This document shows positions 15,550 to 23,024 of a DNA stretch of 35,160 bases, piece by piece. The DNA comes from an uncultured Clostridia bacterium (lineage in GTDB: Bacteria; Bacillota; Clostridia; Oscillospirales; Oscillospiraceae). How positions within the stretch are numbered: position 1 is the first letter of the stretch; every line of letters starts with the position of its first letter. Location of the stretch: NCBI GenBank assembly GCA_947365965.1, contig CANAZG010000022.1, positions 1-35,160 of the forward strand, read 5' to 3'. The notes under the pieces are model-generated. The model ran no database searches, was not told where the DNA came from, and was given only the letters and a program-made list of their open reading frames with translations. A program made the translations under genes and the position numbers.

Positions 15550-15593
15550 GCGCGCCCCCACCCCGCCAGCGCGGGGAGGGGGCGCGCGTTTTT
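15550..15593 (+). terminator. Strong intra-operon terminator after the binding-protein gene
   Basis: GCGCGCCCCC pairs with GGGGGCGCGC around an inner CCCCGC/GCGGGG stem, followed by GTTTTT. It lies between the binding-protein gene and the permeases and should make the binding protein more abundant than the membrane subunits. Confidence 0.9.
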
Positions 15594-15645
15594 CCCCGAT
15601 TTCCCCAAAACGAGAGAGGTTTGACTGAGAAAGGGGTGTCCCATT

Positions 15646-16569
15646 TTGGCCAATTCATCCAAGACGAGCATGAGCCGGGCCCTCCAGCGGCGCGAGAACA
15701 TCGCTGGCTACCTGTTTATGCTGCCCAGCCTGATCTTCTTCCTGGGCTTCGTCATCATCCCCATGTTCATCTGCATCATCACCAGCCTGACCAACACCAA
15801 CATGCACGATCCCGGCATGTTCGGCGGCTTCATCGGCCTGACCAACTTTGCCAATCTATTTAAGGACGAGGTGTTCCTCAAGGGACTGAAAAACACCTTT
15901 GTCATCGTGATTGTCAGCGTTCCCACCGTCTGCGCCTTCTCCCTGTGGGTCTCCTCGGCCATCTACAAGCTGAAGGGGCCTCTGCTCTCCGCCTTCCGCT
16001 GCATCTTCTATCTGCCTGTTGTCACCGGCTCCGTGGCCGTGACGGTGGTGTGGAAGTGGATGTATGACAACTACAGCGGCATTCTCAACGGCGTGCTCAC
16101 CGGCACGGGCATCCTGGAGAAGGGCGTCAACTGGCTGGGCGATCCCAAGACGGCCCTGTGGTGCATCATCCTCATTCTGTTCACCACCTCCGTGGGCCAG
16201 CCCATTGTGCTCTACGTCTCCGCCCTGGGCAACGTGGACCAGACCCTGGTGGAGGCGGCCCAGGTGGACGGGGCCACGGATCTCCAGGTGTTCTGGAAGA
16301 TCAAGTGGGCCCAGATGATGCCCACCACCCTGTATATCCTGGTTATCACCACCATCAACTCCTTCCAGTGCTTCGCCCTGATCCAGCTGCTGACCCAGGG
16401 CGGACCCAACCACTCCACGGACACGGTGATGTACTACATCTATTACACCGCGTTCAAGCTCACCGAGCAGGCCGGCCACTTCGGCTACGCCAACGCCATG
16501 GGCGTGGTGCTGGCCATCTTTATCGGTGCGCTGTCCGCCATCCAGTTCAAGCTGGCCAAAGAAAAGTAA
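15646..16569 (+). CDS. ABC transporter permease, MalF/UgpA type
   Basis: A 307-residue inner-membrane subunit with six hydrophobic helices, the first at about residues 20-45. The cytoplasmic EAA loop is VEAAQVDGATDLQVFWKI, the contact site for the ATPase. I use the TTG at 15646, which has AAAGGGGTG about 10 bases upstream; the ATG at 15670 is in frame but has no ribosome site. The second permease follows 11 bp later. No ATP-binding subunit is encoded in the window, so a shared MsmK/MalK-like ATPase elsewhere is expected, as known for other CUT1 systems in Firmicutes. Confidence 0.92.
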   Translation: MANSSKTSMSRALQRRENIAGYLFMLPSLIFFLGFVIIPMFICIITSLTNTNMHDPGMFGGFIGLTNFANLFKDEVFLKGLKNTFVIVIVSVPTVCAFSLWVSSAIYKLKGPLLSAFRCIFYLPVVTGSVAVTVVWKWMYDNYSGILNGVLTGTGILEKGVNWLGDPKTALWCIILILFTTSVGQPIVLYVSALGNVDQTLVEAAQVDGATDLQVFWKIKWAQMMPTTLYILVITTINSFQCFALIQLLTQGGPNHSTDTVMYYIYYTAFKLTEQAGHFGYANAMGVVLAIFIGALSAIQFKLAKEK

Positions 16570-16580
16570 GGGGTGCGAGT

Positions 16581-17465
16581 ATGAAAATCGAAAATCCGCG
16601 CAGCCGCGCATACCGAATTTTTTCCCTGATACTGCTGATTATCCTGGCCTTCCTGTTCCTCTTCCCCCTGTACTGGATCATCACCGGCGCTTTCAAGCCC
16701 GCCCAGGACATCTACAATCCAAAGCCGGTTTGGTGGCCCACGGACTGGGTGATTAACAACTTCAGCAATCTTTTCACCAAGCGTACCGCGCCTCTGTTCT
16801 CCATCTTCGGCATGGAGGGCCCCACGGCCCCGGCGGCCTTCCGGTGGCTTATCAACACGGTGTTCATGTCTGTCATGGCCATGATCCTCACCTGTATCAC
16901 CGCAGCCATGGCGGGCTACGCCCTGGCTAAGAAGCGGTTCGCCGGCCGGGCCATCATCTTCTCCCTGATCGTGTGCGCCATGGCCCTGCCCAAGCAGGTC
17001 ATCCTGATCCCCCTGCTCAAGGAGATGTCGGCCCTGAAGCTGTACGACAGCCTCTGGGCGGTGATCTTCCCCACCGTGGGCTGGCCCTTTGGCGTGTTCC
17101 TGATGAAGCAGTTCTCCGAGAGCATTCCCGGAGAGATTCTGGAGGCCACCCGCATCGACGGGGCCAGCGAGGCCAAGACCTTTATAACTGTGGTGCTGCC
17201 CATGGTCAAGCCGGGCATCGGCGCTCTGGCTATCTTCACTTTCATCAACTCCTGGAACGACTACTTCATGCAGCTGGTCATGCTGCCCAGCGGCAACAAC
17301 TTCACCATGCCTCTGGGTATTGCCTCCCTCCAGGCGGAAACCAGTATCGACATGGGTCTGCTGATGGCGGGCGCGGCCCTAGCCTCTGTGCCGATTATCG
17401 TCGTGTTCCTGATGTTCCAGAAGTACTTCACCCAGGGCATCACCATGGGCGCGGTGAAGGGCTAG
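16581..17465 (+). CDS. ABC transporter permease, MalG/UgpE type
   Basis: A 294-residue partner permease starting at ATG 16581, with a weak ribosome site (AAGGGGTGCGAG). The first helix spans about residues 12-33 (SLILLIILAFLFLFPLYWII). The EAA loop EATRIDGASEAKTFITVVLP is textbook, and the end (FLMFQKYFTQGITMGAVKG) is the typical MalG-family C-terminus. Together with the preceding permease it forms the membrane channel for the binding protein upstream. A TGAA-loop hairpin repeat fills the gap to the YhcH-family gene. Confidence 0.95.
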   Translation: MKIENPRSRAYRIFSLILLIILAFLFLFPLYWIITGAFKPAQDIYNPKPVWWPTDWVINNFSNLFTKRTAPLFSIFGMEGPTAPAAFRWLINTVFMSVMAMILTCITAAMAGYALAKKRFAGRAIIFSLIVCAMALPKQVILIPLLKEMSALKLYDSLWAVIFPTVGWPFGVFLMKQFSESIPGEILEATRIDGASEAKTFITVVLPMVKPGIGALAIFTFINSWNDYFMQLVMLPSGNNFTMPLGIASLQAETSIDMGLLMAGAALASVPIIVVFLMFQKYFTQGITMGAVKG

Positions 17466-17470
17466 TTATC

Positions 17471-17516
17471 ATTCTTTTCTTTGTGAACAAAGAAAAGAAT
17501 CAAAAGAAAAACTTTA
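17471..17516 (+). repeat. TGAA-loop palindromic repeat with CTTTA tail
   Basis: ATTCTTTTCTTTG (17471-17483), loop TGAA, then the perfect complement to 17500. The tail CAAAAGAAAAACTTTA follows. Relatives with other stem sequences but the same loop or tail are at 19077-19101, 22473-22516 and, inverted, 22590-22616. Here it lies inside the operon between the second permease and the YhcH-family gene. Confidence 0.7.
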
Positions 17517-17537
17517 ATCCCGCGAGGAATTTGAATT

Positions 17538-17999
17538 ATGATCTATGCCAAGAACACCGACGCGCTGACCTATCGGGGCATCCACCCCAACCTGGACATG
17601 GCCCTGGAGCGGATCAACGACCAGTTTCTCTCCGGCGTGGGCTATGAGCGGCAGGAGATCAAGGGGGGCGACGTGTACGCCACCCGCTTTACCTATGAGA
17701 CTGTGCCGGCGGAGGAGAGCTTCTTTGAGGCCCACAGGAACTATCTGGACATCCACATCATGCTCTCCGGGTCCGAGGGGGTGGAGATCGCCCCGCCGGC
17801 GGACCTGACGGAGTTTGACCGGGTGGAGGCCAACGACTTCTACGCCTACCGGGGCCAGGGCCAGTACAAGCTGGTCCTCTCCCCGGGGGACTTCCTGGTG
17901 GTGTTCCCCAACGACGCCCACCGGATCAAGATGCAGGTCAGCGGCCCGGAGACGGTAACCAAGGCCGTCTTCAAAGTGAGAATAAAAGAAAGCGAGTGA
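17538..17999 (+). CDS. YhcH/YjgK/YiaL-family protein (sialic-acid-associated sugar anomerase type)
   Basis: A 153-residue cupin-like cytoplasmic protein. EAHRNYLDIHIMLSGSEGVE carries the conserved histidines of the metal site, and SPGDFLVVFPNDAHRIKM the third; KAVFKVRI near the end is also typical. The family includes E. coli YhcH (NanQ), reported to speed anomerisation of sialic acid, and the beta-subunit-like EbgC. The gene sits directly before the lyase and overlaps it by 4 bases, so a role in presenting the right sialic acid anomer to the lyase is likely. Start ATG 17538 has GAGGAA about 9 bases upstream. Confidence 0.9.
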   Translation: MIYAKNTDALTYRGIHPNLDMALERINDQFLSGVGYERQEIKGGDVYATRFTYETVPAEESFFEAHRNYLDIHIMLSGSEGVEIAPPADLTEFDRVEANDFYAYRGQGQYKLVLSPGDFLVVFPNDAHRIKMQVSGPETVTKAVFKVRIKESE

Positions 18000-18916
18000 G
18001 AGTAAGAGTGAAGGATATTGCCAAGTATCAGGGGATCATCCCCGCATTTTACGCCTGCTATGACAAGGACGGGCAGGTCAGCGCCCCGGCGGTCCAGGCC
18101 CTGGCCAAGTACCTGCTGGACAAGGGGGTCAAAGGCCTCTATGTGGGCGGCTCCTCCGGCGAGTGCATCTACCAGAGCGTGGCGGAGCGGAAGCAGACCC
18201 TGGAGAGCGTGATGGAGGTGGTCAAGGGCAAGCTGACCGTCATCGCCCACGTGGCCTGCAACAACACCGCCGACAGCCGGGAGCTGGCCGCCCACGCGGA
18301 GAGCCTGGGCGTGGACGCTGTCGCCGCCATTCCGCCCATCTACTTCCACCTGCCCCCCAGCGCCATTGCCAAGTACTGGAACGACATCTCCGACGCCGCC
18401 CCCAACACGGACTTCATCATCTACAACATCCCCCAGCTGGCCGGCGTGGCCCTGACCGTGCCCCTGCTCCAGGAGATGCTGAAAAATCCCCGGGTGGTGG
18501 GGGTGAAGAACTCCTCCATGCCTGTCCAGGACATCCAGATGTGGCGGGACGAGGGGGCCGTTGTGTTCAACGGGCCTGACGAGCAGCTCCTCTCTGGTCT
18601 GGCCGCCGGCGCGGCGGGCGGCATCGGCGGGACCTACGCCGCCATGCCGGAGCTGTACATGGAGATCGTCAAGTGCTTCCAGGCCGGCCAGCTGGAGAAG
18701 GGCCGGGAGATCCAGAACGAGTGCTGCCGCATTATCTACAAGATGTGCTCCGCCCAGGGCAACATGTACGCGGTCATCAAGGAGATCATCCGCCTCCAGG
18801 GCGGTCCCGACGTGGGCGGCGTGCGCGCACCCCTGCTGAACCTGATGGAGAGCGACCGGGCCGTAACCGCCCAGGCCGCCCAGATGATCGCGGACGCCAT
18901 TGCCAAGTACTGCTGA
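17996..18916 (+). CDS. nanA: N-acetylneuraminate lyase (DapA superfamily)
   Basis: A 306-residue TIM-barrel aldolase that splits N-acetylneuraminate into N-acetylmannosamine and pyruvate. YVGGSSGECIYQS (about 49-61) is the carboxylate-binding GGSTGE-type motif; IIYNIPQLAGV places the catalytic Tyr at 143, and VVGVKNSS the Schiff-base Lys at 171. GGIGGTYAAMPELY follows as in sialic acid lyases rather than DapA. I use GTG 17996, overlapping the preceding stop as GTGA; a second in-frame GTG at 18008 is possible because neither has a clear ribosome site. nanE and nanK are not adjacent. Confidence 0.9.
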   Translation: MRVRVKDIAKYQGIIPAFYACYDKDGQVSAPAVQALAKYLLDKGVKGLYVGGSSGECIYQSVAERKQTLESVMEVVKGKLTVIAHVACNNTADSRELAAHAESLGVDAVAAIPPIYFHLPPSAIAKYWNDISDAAPNTDFIIYNIPQLAGVALTVPLLQEMLKNPRVVGVKNSSMPVQDIQMWRDEGAVVFNGPDEQLLSGLAAGAAGGIGGTYAAMPELYMEIVKCFQAGQLEKGREIQNECCRIIYKMCSAQGNMYAVIKEIIRLQGGPDVGGVRAPLLNLMESDRAVTAQAAQMIADAIAKYC

Positions 18917-18919
18917 GTC

Positions 18920-18956
18920 CCTCTTTTTCTCCAAAAAAAGCAAAAGAGGCGTTTTT
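18920..18956 (+). terminator. Probable terminator of the sialic-acid-type operon
   Basis: CCTCTTTT (18920-18927) pairs with AAAAGAGG (18942-18949), followed by CG and five T. The stem is AT-rich. It also forms the left part of composite repeat 1. Confidence 0.55.
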
Positions 18957-19101
18957 GTAAAGAATAAAGCGTACAGAGAGCGCTTTAGCGGCTGATTCCT
19001 GGGGCCGCCGGCAGTCTGAGAGCAGCTGCCGGCGGTCCGCTGGATTGGCTGTATGCCTCAGTTTCTCTTCTTGACGCGTTTTCTCTGTGAACAGAGAAAC
19101 G
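18957..19101. repeat. Composite hairpin repeat 1 (left of the M13-nagB block)
   Basis: Within the 382-bp gap before the M13 gene the order is: CTTTAGCGG block (18983-18991), a 13-bp inverted repeat built on CCGCCGGCAG/CTGCCGGCGG (19002-19014 with 19026-19038), then a TGAA-loop hairpin (19077-19087 with 19092-19101). The same parts in the same order occur at 22473-22620. No gene is seen here. Confidence 0.6.
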
Positions 19102-19128
19102 TATGATGACCGCCCCAGCTGCGCAGAC

Positions 19129-19161
19129 TAGGGCGTGTTGACAATTTTCAAACATGCCCTA
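19129..19161. repeat. Solo terminal repeat of the MITE-like element
   Basis: This 33-bp imperfect palindrome is TAGGGC at one end and GCCCTA at the other. Positions 19131-19161 are identical to the last 31 bases of the element at 2359-2522. It is preceded by GACTAGGGC, as is the full copy. It includes TTGACA (19139-19144) pointing toward the M13 gene. Confidence 0.7.
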
Positions 19162-19217
19162 TGTGGAACAGAGAGAGAGCCTGTCGGTAAATTTAAGAAA
19201 TCCTTAAAAGAATCCTG

Positions 19218-19246
19218 TTGCGCGCCGGGGATGCCCGTGGTAAAAT
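19218..19246 (+). promoter_or_regulatory. Probable promoter of the M13 peptidase gene
   Basis: TTGCGC 19218-19223, a 17-base spacer and TAAAAT 19241-19246, giving a leader of about 45 nt. Confidence 0.55.
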
Positions 19247-19298
19247 CCTTAATTGGAATCCGCGCTGCGGACCCGACTTAACAAGGAGGATACCCACC

Positions 19299-21629
19299 AT
19301 GAAACACAATATTCTCAGTAAGATTCTGGCGCTGGCGCTGGTCTGCGTGATAGCGGCCGGCTCCGCGCCTGCGGCTTTTGCCTCGGATGCTGAGCTCACC
19401 CGGGCCGAAGCCGCAGACATGCTCGTCTCCGCCGGAGATGACTACGGCTCCTCCCGGGAGCCGGTCCTCCAGGGCGGCCGGGAGGACGAGGCCGTCACCC
19501 GGATCGAGGTCCTGGCCATGCTCCAGCGGGCCTTCGGCGAGCTGGCCGCCCCCAAGGGGGACAGCGCCCGCTGGGCTGTGGACGCCTCCGCCTTTGACGA
19601 CGTGCCCAACTGGGCCAAGACCCAGCTGAAAAATGTTCTGGACGCGGGCGTCGCCGCTCCCAATGCTGAGGGGAACCTGGGTCCCAAGGATACGGTGAGC
19701 CGTCAGGAGCTGGAAAATCTGATCGGCCACGTCTACGCCCTGGAGGGCTCCAATCTGAAGGATGACTTCTACGCCAGCGTGAACAAGGAGTGGCTGGAGA
19801 GCACCCAGATCCCTGCCGGCAGGGCCATGACCGGCACCCTCTACGAGGTCATGGACGCCACAGACGAGCAGCTGGACAAGCTCATCAAGGATATCGTCGC
19901 CAGCAATCCGGCGGCCGGCTCCCCGGAGCAGAAGATCAAGACCCTCTATGAGAACTTTCTGGACTGGGACGCCCGGAACGAGGCGGGCATCACCCCCATC
20001 CAGCCCTACCTGGACATGGTTGACGGCGCGGAGGATCTGGACGCCCTGATGGAGGTCAGCAATCAGCTGGCCGCAGAGACCGGCGTCTGTCTCCTCTACT
20101 TCGCCCCCACCCAGAGCGTGGAGGACAGCGCGGAGAAGGTGCTGCTCTTCGGGGCCCTGGGCTCCAGCCTCACCAAGGAGTTCTACGCCATGGCGGGCGT
20201 GGAGGATGTCTTTGCTGTATATGTGGACACCCTCTTCCAGCTGGGCGGCGCCTCTGAGGAGGAGGCTGCGGCCATGACCGAGACCTACGTGGCCATGGAC
20301 AAGGCCCTGGCGGAGAGCCGCATGTCCCAGGAGGAGCAGGCCGAAATCTCCAAGATTTTCAACACCATGACCGCCAAGGAGCTGGCGGAGCTGTTCCCCA
20401 ACGTGGATCTGGACGCCATTCTTGCCGCTCAGAGCTTCCATGGCGAGGACAGCTATCTGGTCATGGACAAGGGTCTGCTGGAGAAGAGCGCGGAATACCT
20501 CACTGAGGAGCACCTGGAGGAGCTGAAGCTCTATCTGCGGCTGATGTTCCTCTCCGAGTTTGGAAAGACCCTGAATCGTGAGTTCACAACGGCCTCCGAG
20601 GCCTACAACGCCGCCCTCATGGGCGTGGAGGGCACTCTCAGCGATGAGGAGCAGGCCTCCAACGCGGTGCAGCTCCGTCTGCCCGACTACCTGGGCCGGG
20701 CCTATGTGGAGGAGTACTTCTCCAGCGAGGCCAAGGCGGACGTGGAGGAGATGATCCAGGAGATGCTGGAGGTCTACGCCCAGCGGATCGAGAACCTGAC
20801 CTGGATGAGCGAGGCCACCAAGGCCAAGGCCATTGAGAAGCTGGAGGCCATCACGGTGAACGTGGGCTACCCCGACCAGTGGGACGATCTCTACGACGAT
20901 GTGGAGTTCCGCTCCGTGGAGGAGGGCGGCAGCTACTTTGAGAACGTCCTCGCCATGGGCAAGGCCGCCATGGCCGAGCTGGCGGCGGAGCAGGACGAGC
21001 CGGTGGAGCGGAACAAATGGCTCATGAGCGCCTACACGGTCAACGCCTACTACTCCCCCCAGAACAACTCCATCAACTTCCCCGCCGGCATCCTCCAGGC
21101 CCCCCTCTACGATGTGGAGGCGGACCGCACGGAGAATCTGGGCGGCATCGGCTACGTGATCGCCCACGAGATCACCCATGCCTTTGACAACAACGGCGCC
21201 ACCTTTGACGCCCAAGGCAACCAGAGCAGCTGGTGGAACGAGGAGGATTACGCGGCCTTCCAGGAGCTGTGCCAGCAGGTCATCGACTTCTACGACGGCG
21301 TGGAGGTGGTCCCCGGCATCGCCTGCAACGGTGCGCTGACCATCAGCGAGAACGTGGCGGACCTGGGGGCCCTGGCCTGCATCACCGATATCGAGAGCCA
21401 GGAGGAGGAGCCCGACTACCAGACCCTCTACCGCACTGCCGCCCGCACCTGGCGCGGTACCGGCAGCCGGGAGATGCGCTCCTATTCGGCCCTGATGGAC
21501 GTACACGCCCCCGACAAGCTCCGGGGGAACCGGGCCCTCCAGAGCCTGGATACGTTCTACGAGGCCTTTGACATCCAGCCCGGGGACGGCATGTACCTGC
21601 CCCAGGAGGCTCGGGTGCAGATCTGGTAA
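19299..21629 (+). CDS. Secreted M13 (neprilysin/PepO) metallopeptidase with SLH-like domain
   Basis: A 776-residue protein starting at ATG 19299, with AAGGAGGA about 9 bases upstream. Residues 1-29 are a Sec signal peptide (cleavage near AAFA-SD). Residues about 50-145 look like S-layer-homology units (TRIEVLAMLQRAFGEL, FDDVPNWAKTQLKNVLDAGV, GPKDTVSRQELENLI), suggesting attachment to the cell wall. The M13 domain follows from DDFYASVNKEWL. Zinc site: HEITHAFD (H623, E624, H627) and ENVADLGAL (E684); NAYYSPQNNSINFPAGIL and the VQIW C-terminus are typical of neprilysin-like enzymes. It should cleave peptides outside the cell. M13 plus SLH-like repeats is an uncommon combination. Confidence 0.93.
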   Translation: MKHNILSKILALALVCVIAAGSAPAAFASDAELTRAEAADMLVSAGDDYGSSREPVLQGGREDEAVTRIEVLAMLQRAFGELAAPKGDSARWAVDASAFDDVPNWAKTQLKNVLDAGVAAPNAEGNLGPKDTVSRQELENLIGHVYALEGSNLKDDFYASVNKEWLESTQIPAGRAMTGTLYEVMDATDEQLDKLIKDIVASNPAAGSPEQKIKTLYENFLDWDARNEAGITPIQPYLDMVDGAEDLDALMEVSNQLAAETGVCLLYFAPTQSVEDSAEKVLLFGALGSSLTKEFYAMAGVEDVFAVYVDTLFQLGGASEEEAAAMTETYVAMDKALAESRMSQEEQAEISKIFNTMTAKELAELFPNVDLDAILAAQSFHGEDSYLVMDKGLLEKSAEYLTEEHLEELKLYLRLMFLSEFGKTLNREFTTASEAYNAALMGVEGTLSDEEQASNAVQLRLPDYLGRAYVEEYFSSEAKADVEEMIQEMLEVYAQRIENLTWMSEATKAKAIEKLEAITVNVGYPDQWDDLYDDVEFRSVEEGGSYFENVLAMGKAAMAELAAEQDEPVERNKWLMSAYTVNAYYSPQNNSINFPAGILQAPLYDVEADRTENLGGIGYVIAHEITHAFDNNGATFDAQGNQSSWWNEEDYAAFQELCQQVIDFYDGVEVVPGIACNGALTISENVADLGALACITDIESQEEEPDYQTLYRTAARTWRGTGSREMRSYSALMDVHAPDKLRGNRALQSLDTFYEAFDIQPGDGMYLPQEARVQIW

Positions 21630-21659
21630 GAAATTCCATCAACGAATCCATTATAACCA

Positions 21660-21688
21660 CAGGCGGCTCCGCACTCCGGGGCCGCCTG
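21660..21688 (+). other. Stem-loop between the M13 gene and nagB
   Basis: CAGGCGGC (21660-21667) pairs with GCCGCCTG (21681-21688), loop 13 nt. There is no T-run, so termination is doubtful. It may instead protect the mRNA or structure the nagB leader. Confidence 0.4.
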
Positions 21689-21713
21689 AGAGAGCAAAAG
21701 GAGGAAATATGCT

Positions 21714-22439
21714 ATGAGAATTTACATCACCGAGGACTATCAGGCCATGAGCCGCAAGGCGGCCCACATCATCGCCGCCCAGGTGAACCTGAACCCCGCC
21801 TGCGTGCTGGGTCTGGCCACGGGCTCCACGCCCATCGGCATGTACAAGCAGCTCATCGAGTGGTACAAGGCCGGGGATCTGGACTTCTCCCAGGTGAAGA
21901 GCGTGAACCTGGATGAGTACGCCGGTCTCGCGCCCACTCACGACCAGAGCTACCGCTACTTCATGCAGACCAACCTCTTTGACCACGTCAACATTGATTC
22001 CGCCAACACCAACGTGCCCAACGGTCTGGCGGCGGATCCGGCGGCGGAGTGCCAGCGTTACGAGCAGGTGATCCGGGACCTGGGCGGCATTGACGTGCAG
22101 GTGCTGGGCATGGGCCACAACGGCCACATCGGCTTCAACGAGCCTGCGGACGCCTTTGAGCTGGACACCCATGTGGTGGACCTCCAGGAGAGCACCATCA
22201 ACGCTAACGCCCGCTTCTTCGCCTCCCGGGACGACGTGCCCCGTCAGGCCATGACCATGGGCATCAAGTCCATCATGCAGGCCCGCCAGATCCTGGTGGT
22301 GGTCAGCGGCGAGGACAAGGCAGACATTGTGAAGGCCGCCTTCACCGGCCCTGTCACCCCCCATGTTCCCGCCTCCATCCTCCAGATGCACCCCAATGTT
22401 GTCCTGGTGGGCGACAAGGCGGCCATGAGCAAGCTGTAA
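21714..22439 (+). CDS. nagB: Glucosamine-6-phosphate deaminase NagB
   Basis: NagB converts glucosamine-6-phosphate to fructose-6-phosphate and ammonia, the last step of amino-sugar and sialic acid use. The 241 residues include GLATGSTPIGMYKQLIE (phosphate-binding loop), VNLDEYAGL with the catalytic aspartate, and VLGMGHNGHIGFNEP with the catalytic histidine; TMGIKSIMQARQILVVVSG is also typical. Length is normal. The AGGAGG site lies about 10 bases before ATG 21714; a tiny ATG-CTA-TGA frame lies between them. It sits 3 kb from the nan genes, separated by the M13 gene, but a role in the same pathway is likely. Confidence 0.96.
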   Translation: MRIYITEDYQAMSRKAAHIIAAQVNLNPACVLGLATGSTPIGMYKQLIEWYKAGDLDFSQVKSVNLDEYAGLAPTHDQSYRYFMQTNLFDHVNIDSANTNVPNGLAADPAAECQRYEQVIRDLGGIDVQVLGMGHNGHIGFNEPADAFELDTHVVDLQESTINANARFFASRDDVPRQAMTMGIKSIMQARQILVVVSGEDKADIVKAAFTGPVTPHVPASILQMHPNVVLVGDKAAMSKL

Positions 22440-22472
22440 TTGACTTCTTTCTCTTTCGAAGCAAAAAGAATT

Positions 22473-22620
22473 GTTCCTTTTTCTTGAAAGAAAAAGGAAC
22501 CGAAAAAGAACTTTAGCGGTTAGCAACTGACTGCCGGCAGTCTATCGGTTCTGTTTCGATAGACTGCCGGCAGTCCGCATGACACCCTCTAAAGTTTTTT
22601 CTTTTGTTCACAAAAGAAAA
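22473..22620. repeat. Composite hairpin repeat 2 (right of the M13-nagB block)
   Basis: It fills the 195-bp convergent gap between nagB and the DUF5655 gene. GTTCCTTTTTCTT (22473-22485) pairs with 22488-22500, TGAA at the tip; then CGAAAAAGAACTTTAGCGG. Next comes a perfect 19-bp inverted repeat (22529-22547 with 22557-22575) built on GACTGCCGGCAGTC. Then, inverted, CTAAAG and a TGAA-loop hairpin (22590-22616). The two ends mirror each other, so the whole is a nested palindrome. It could act as a bidirectional terminator. Confidence 0.7.
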
Positions 22621-22634
22621 GAAGAGAAAAAATC

Positions 22635-23015
22635 TCACCTCTTGCTCTCGGCAAAGGAGGCGGCCTCCCGGACCCAGTCCATAAGCTCATCGTCGATCTC
22701 CGCCGGAGAGGCGATGAGCAGGTGGTGGGTCCAGCGGCCGGGGTAGGGCTCCGATACCTTGTCCACCCGGGGGGAGTCCAGGCGGCGGTGCAGGCCCAGG
22801 GTCACGGTGATGTAGTCCTCCGGCCGGTCCTTGGCCCGCCGGGCAGGGAGGAAGGAGGCGCAGCCGAACTGGCGGCGGTTGGCGAAGGTGATCTGGGTTT
22901 TCTGTACCTTCACCGTCACATCGTCCAGCTCCGAGAGAATGCGGTCCTCCAGGGCCTCGTACAGGGGCAGCGCCCCGGGGCGCTTGTCAAAAAAGAACAG
23001 TATATCCGGTCCCAT
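22635..23015 (-). CDS. DUF5655-domain protein
   Basis: A 126-residue cytoplasmic protein. VTVKVQKTQITFANRRQFGC followed by DYITVTLGLHRRLDSPRV and YPGRWTHHLLIASPAEIDDEL matches my memory of the DUF5655 family, whose function is unknown; it also occurs as a domain fused to nuclease-like proteins. It starts at ATG 23015 with AGGAGA about 9 bases upstream, 9 bp after the HtrA-type protease stop, so it is probably the last gene of the regulator-kinase-protease operon. Confidence 0.85.
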   Translation of the reverse strand: MGPDILFFFDKRPGALPLYEALEDRILSELDDVTVKVQKTQITFANRRQFGCASFLPARRAKDRPEDYITVTLGLHRRLDSPRVDKVSEPYPGRWTHHLLIASPAEIDDELMDWVREAASFAESKR

Positions 23016-23024
23016 GGCTTTCTC

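Noticed and set aside
19278-21506. Long minus-strand frame opposite the M13 peptidase
   Set aside because: Low-complexity shadow frame; the plus strand encodes an intact M13 enzyme with signal peptide and zinc site.
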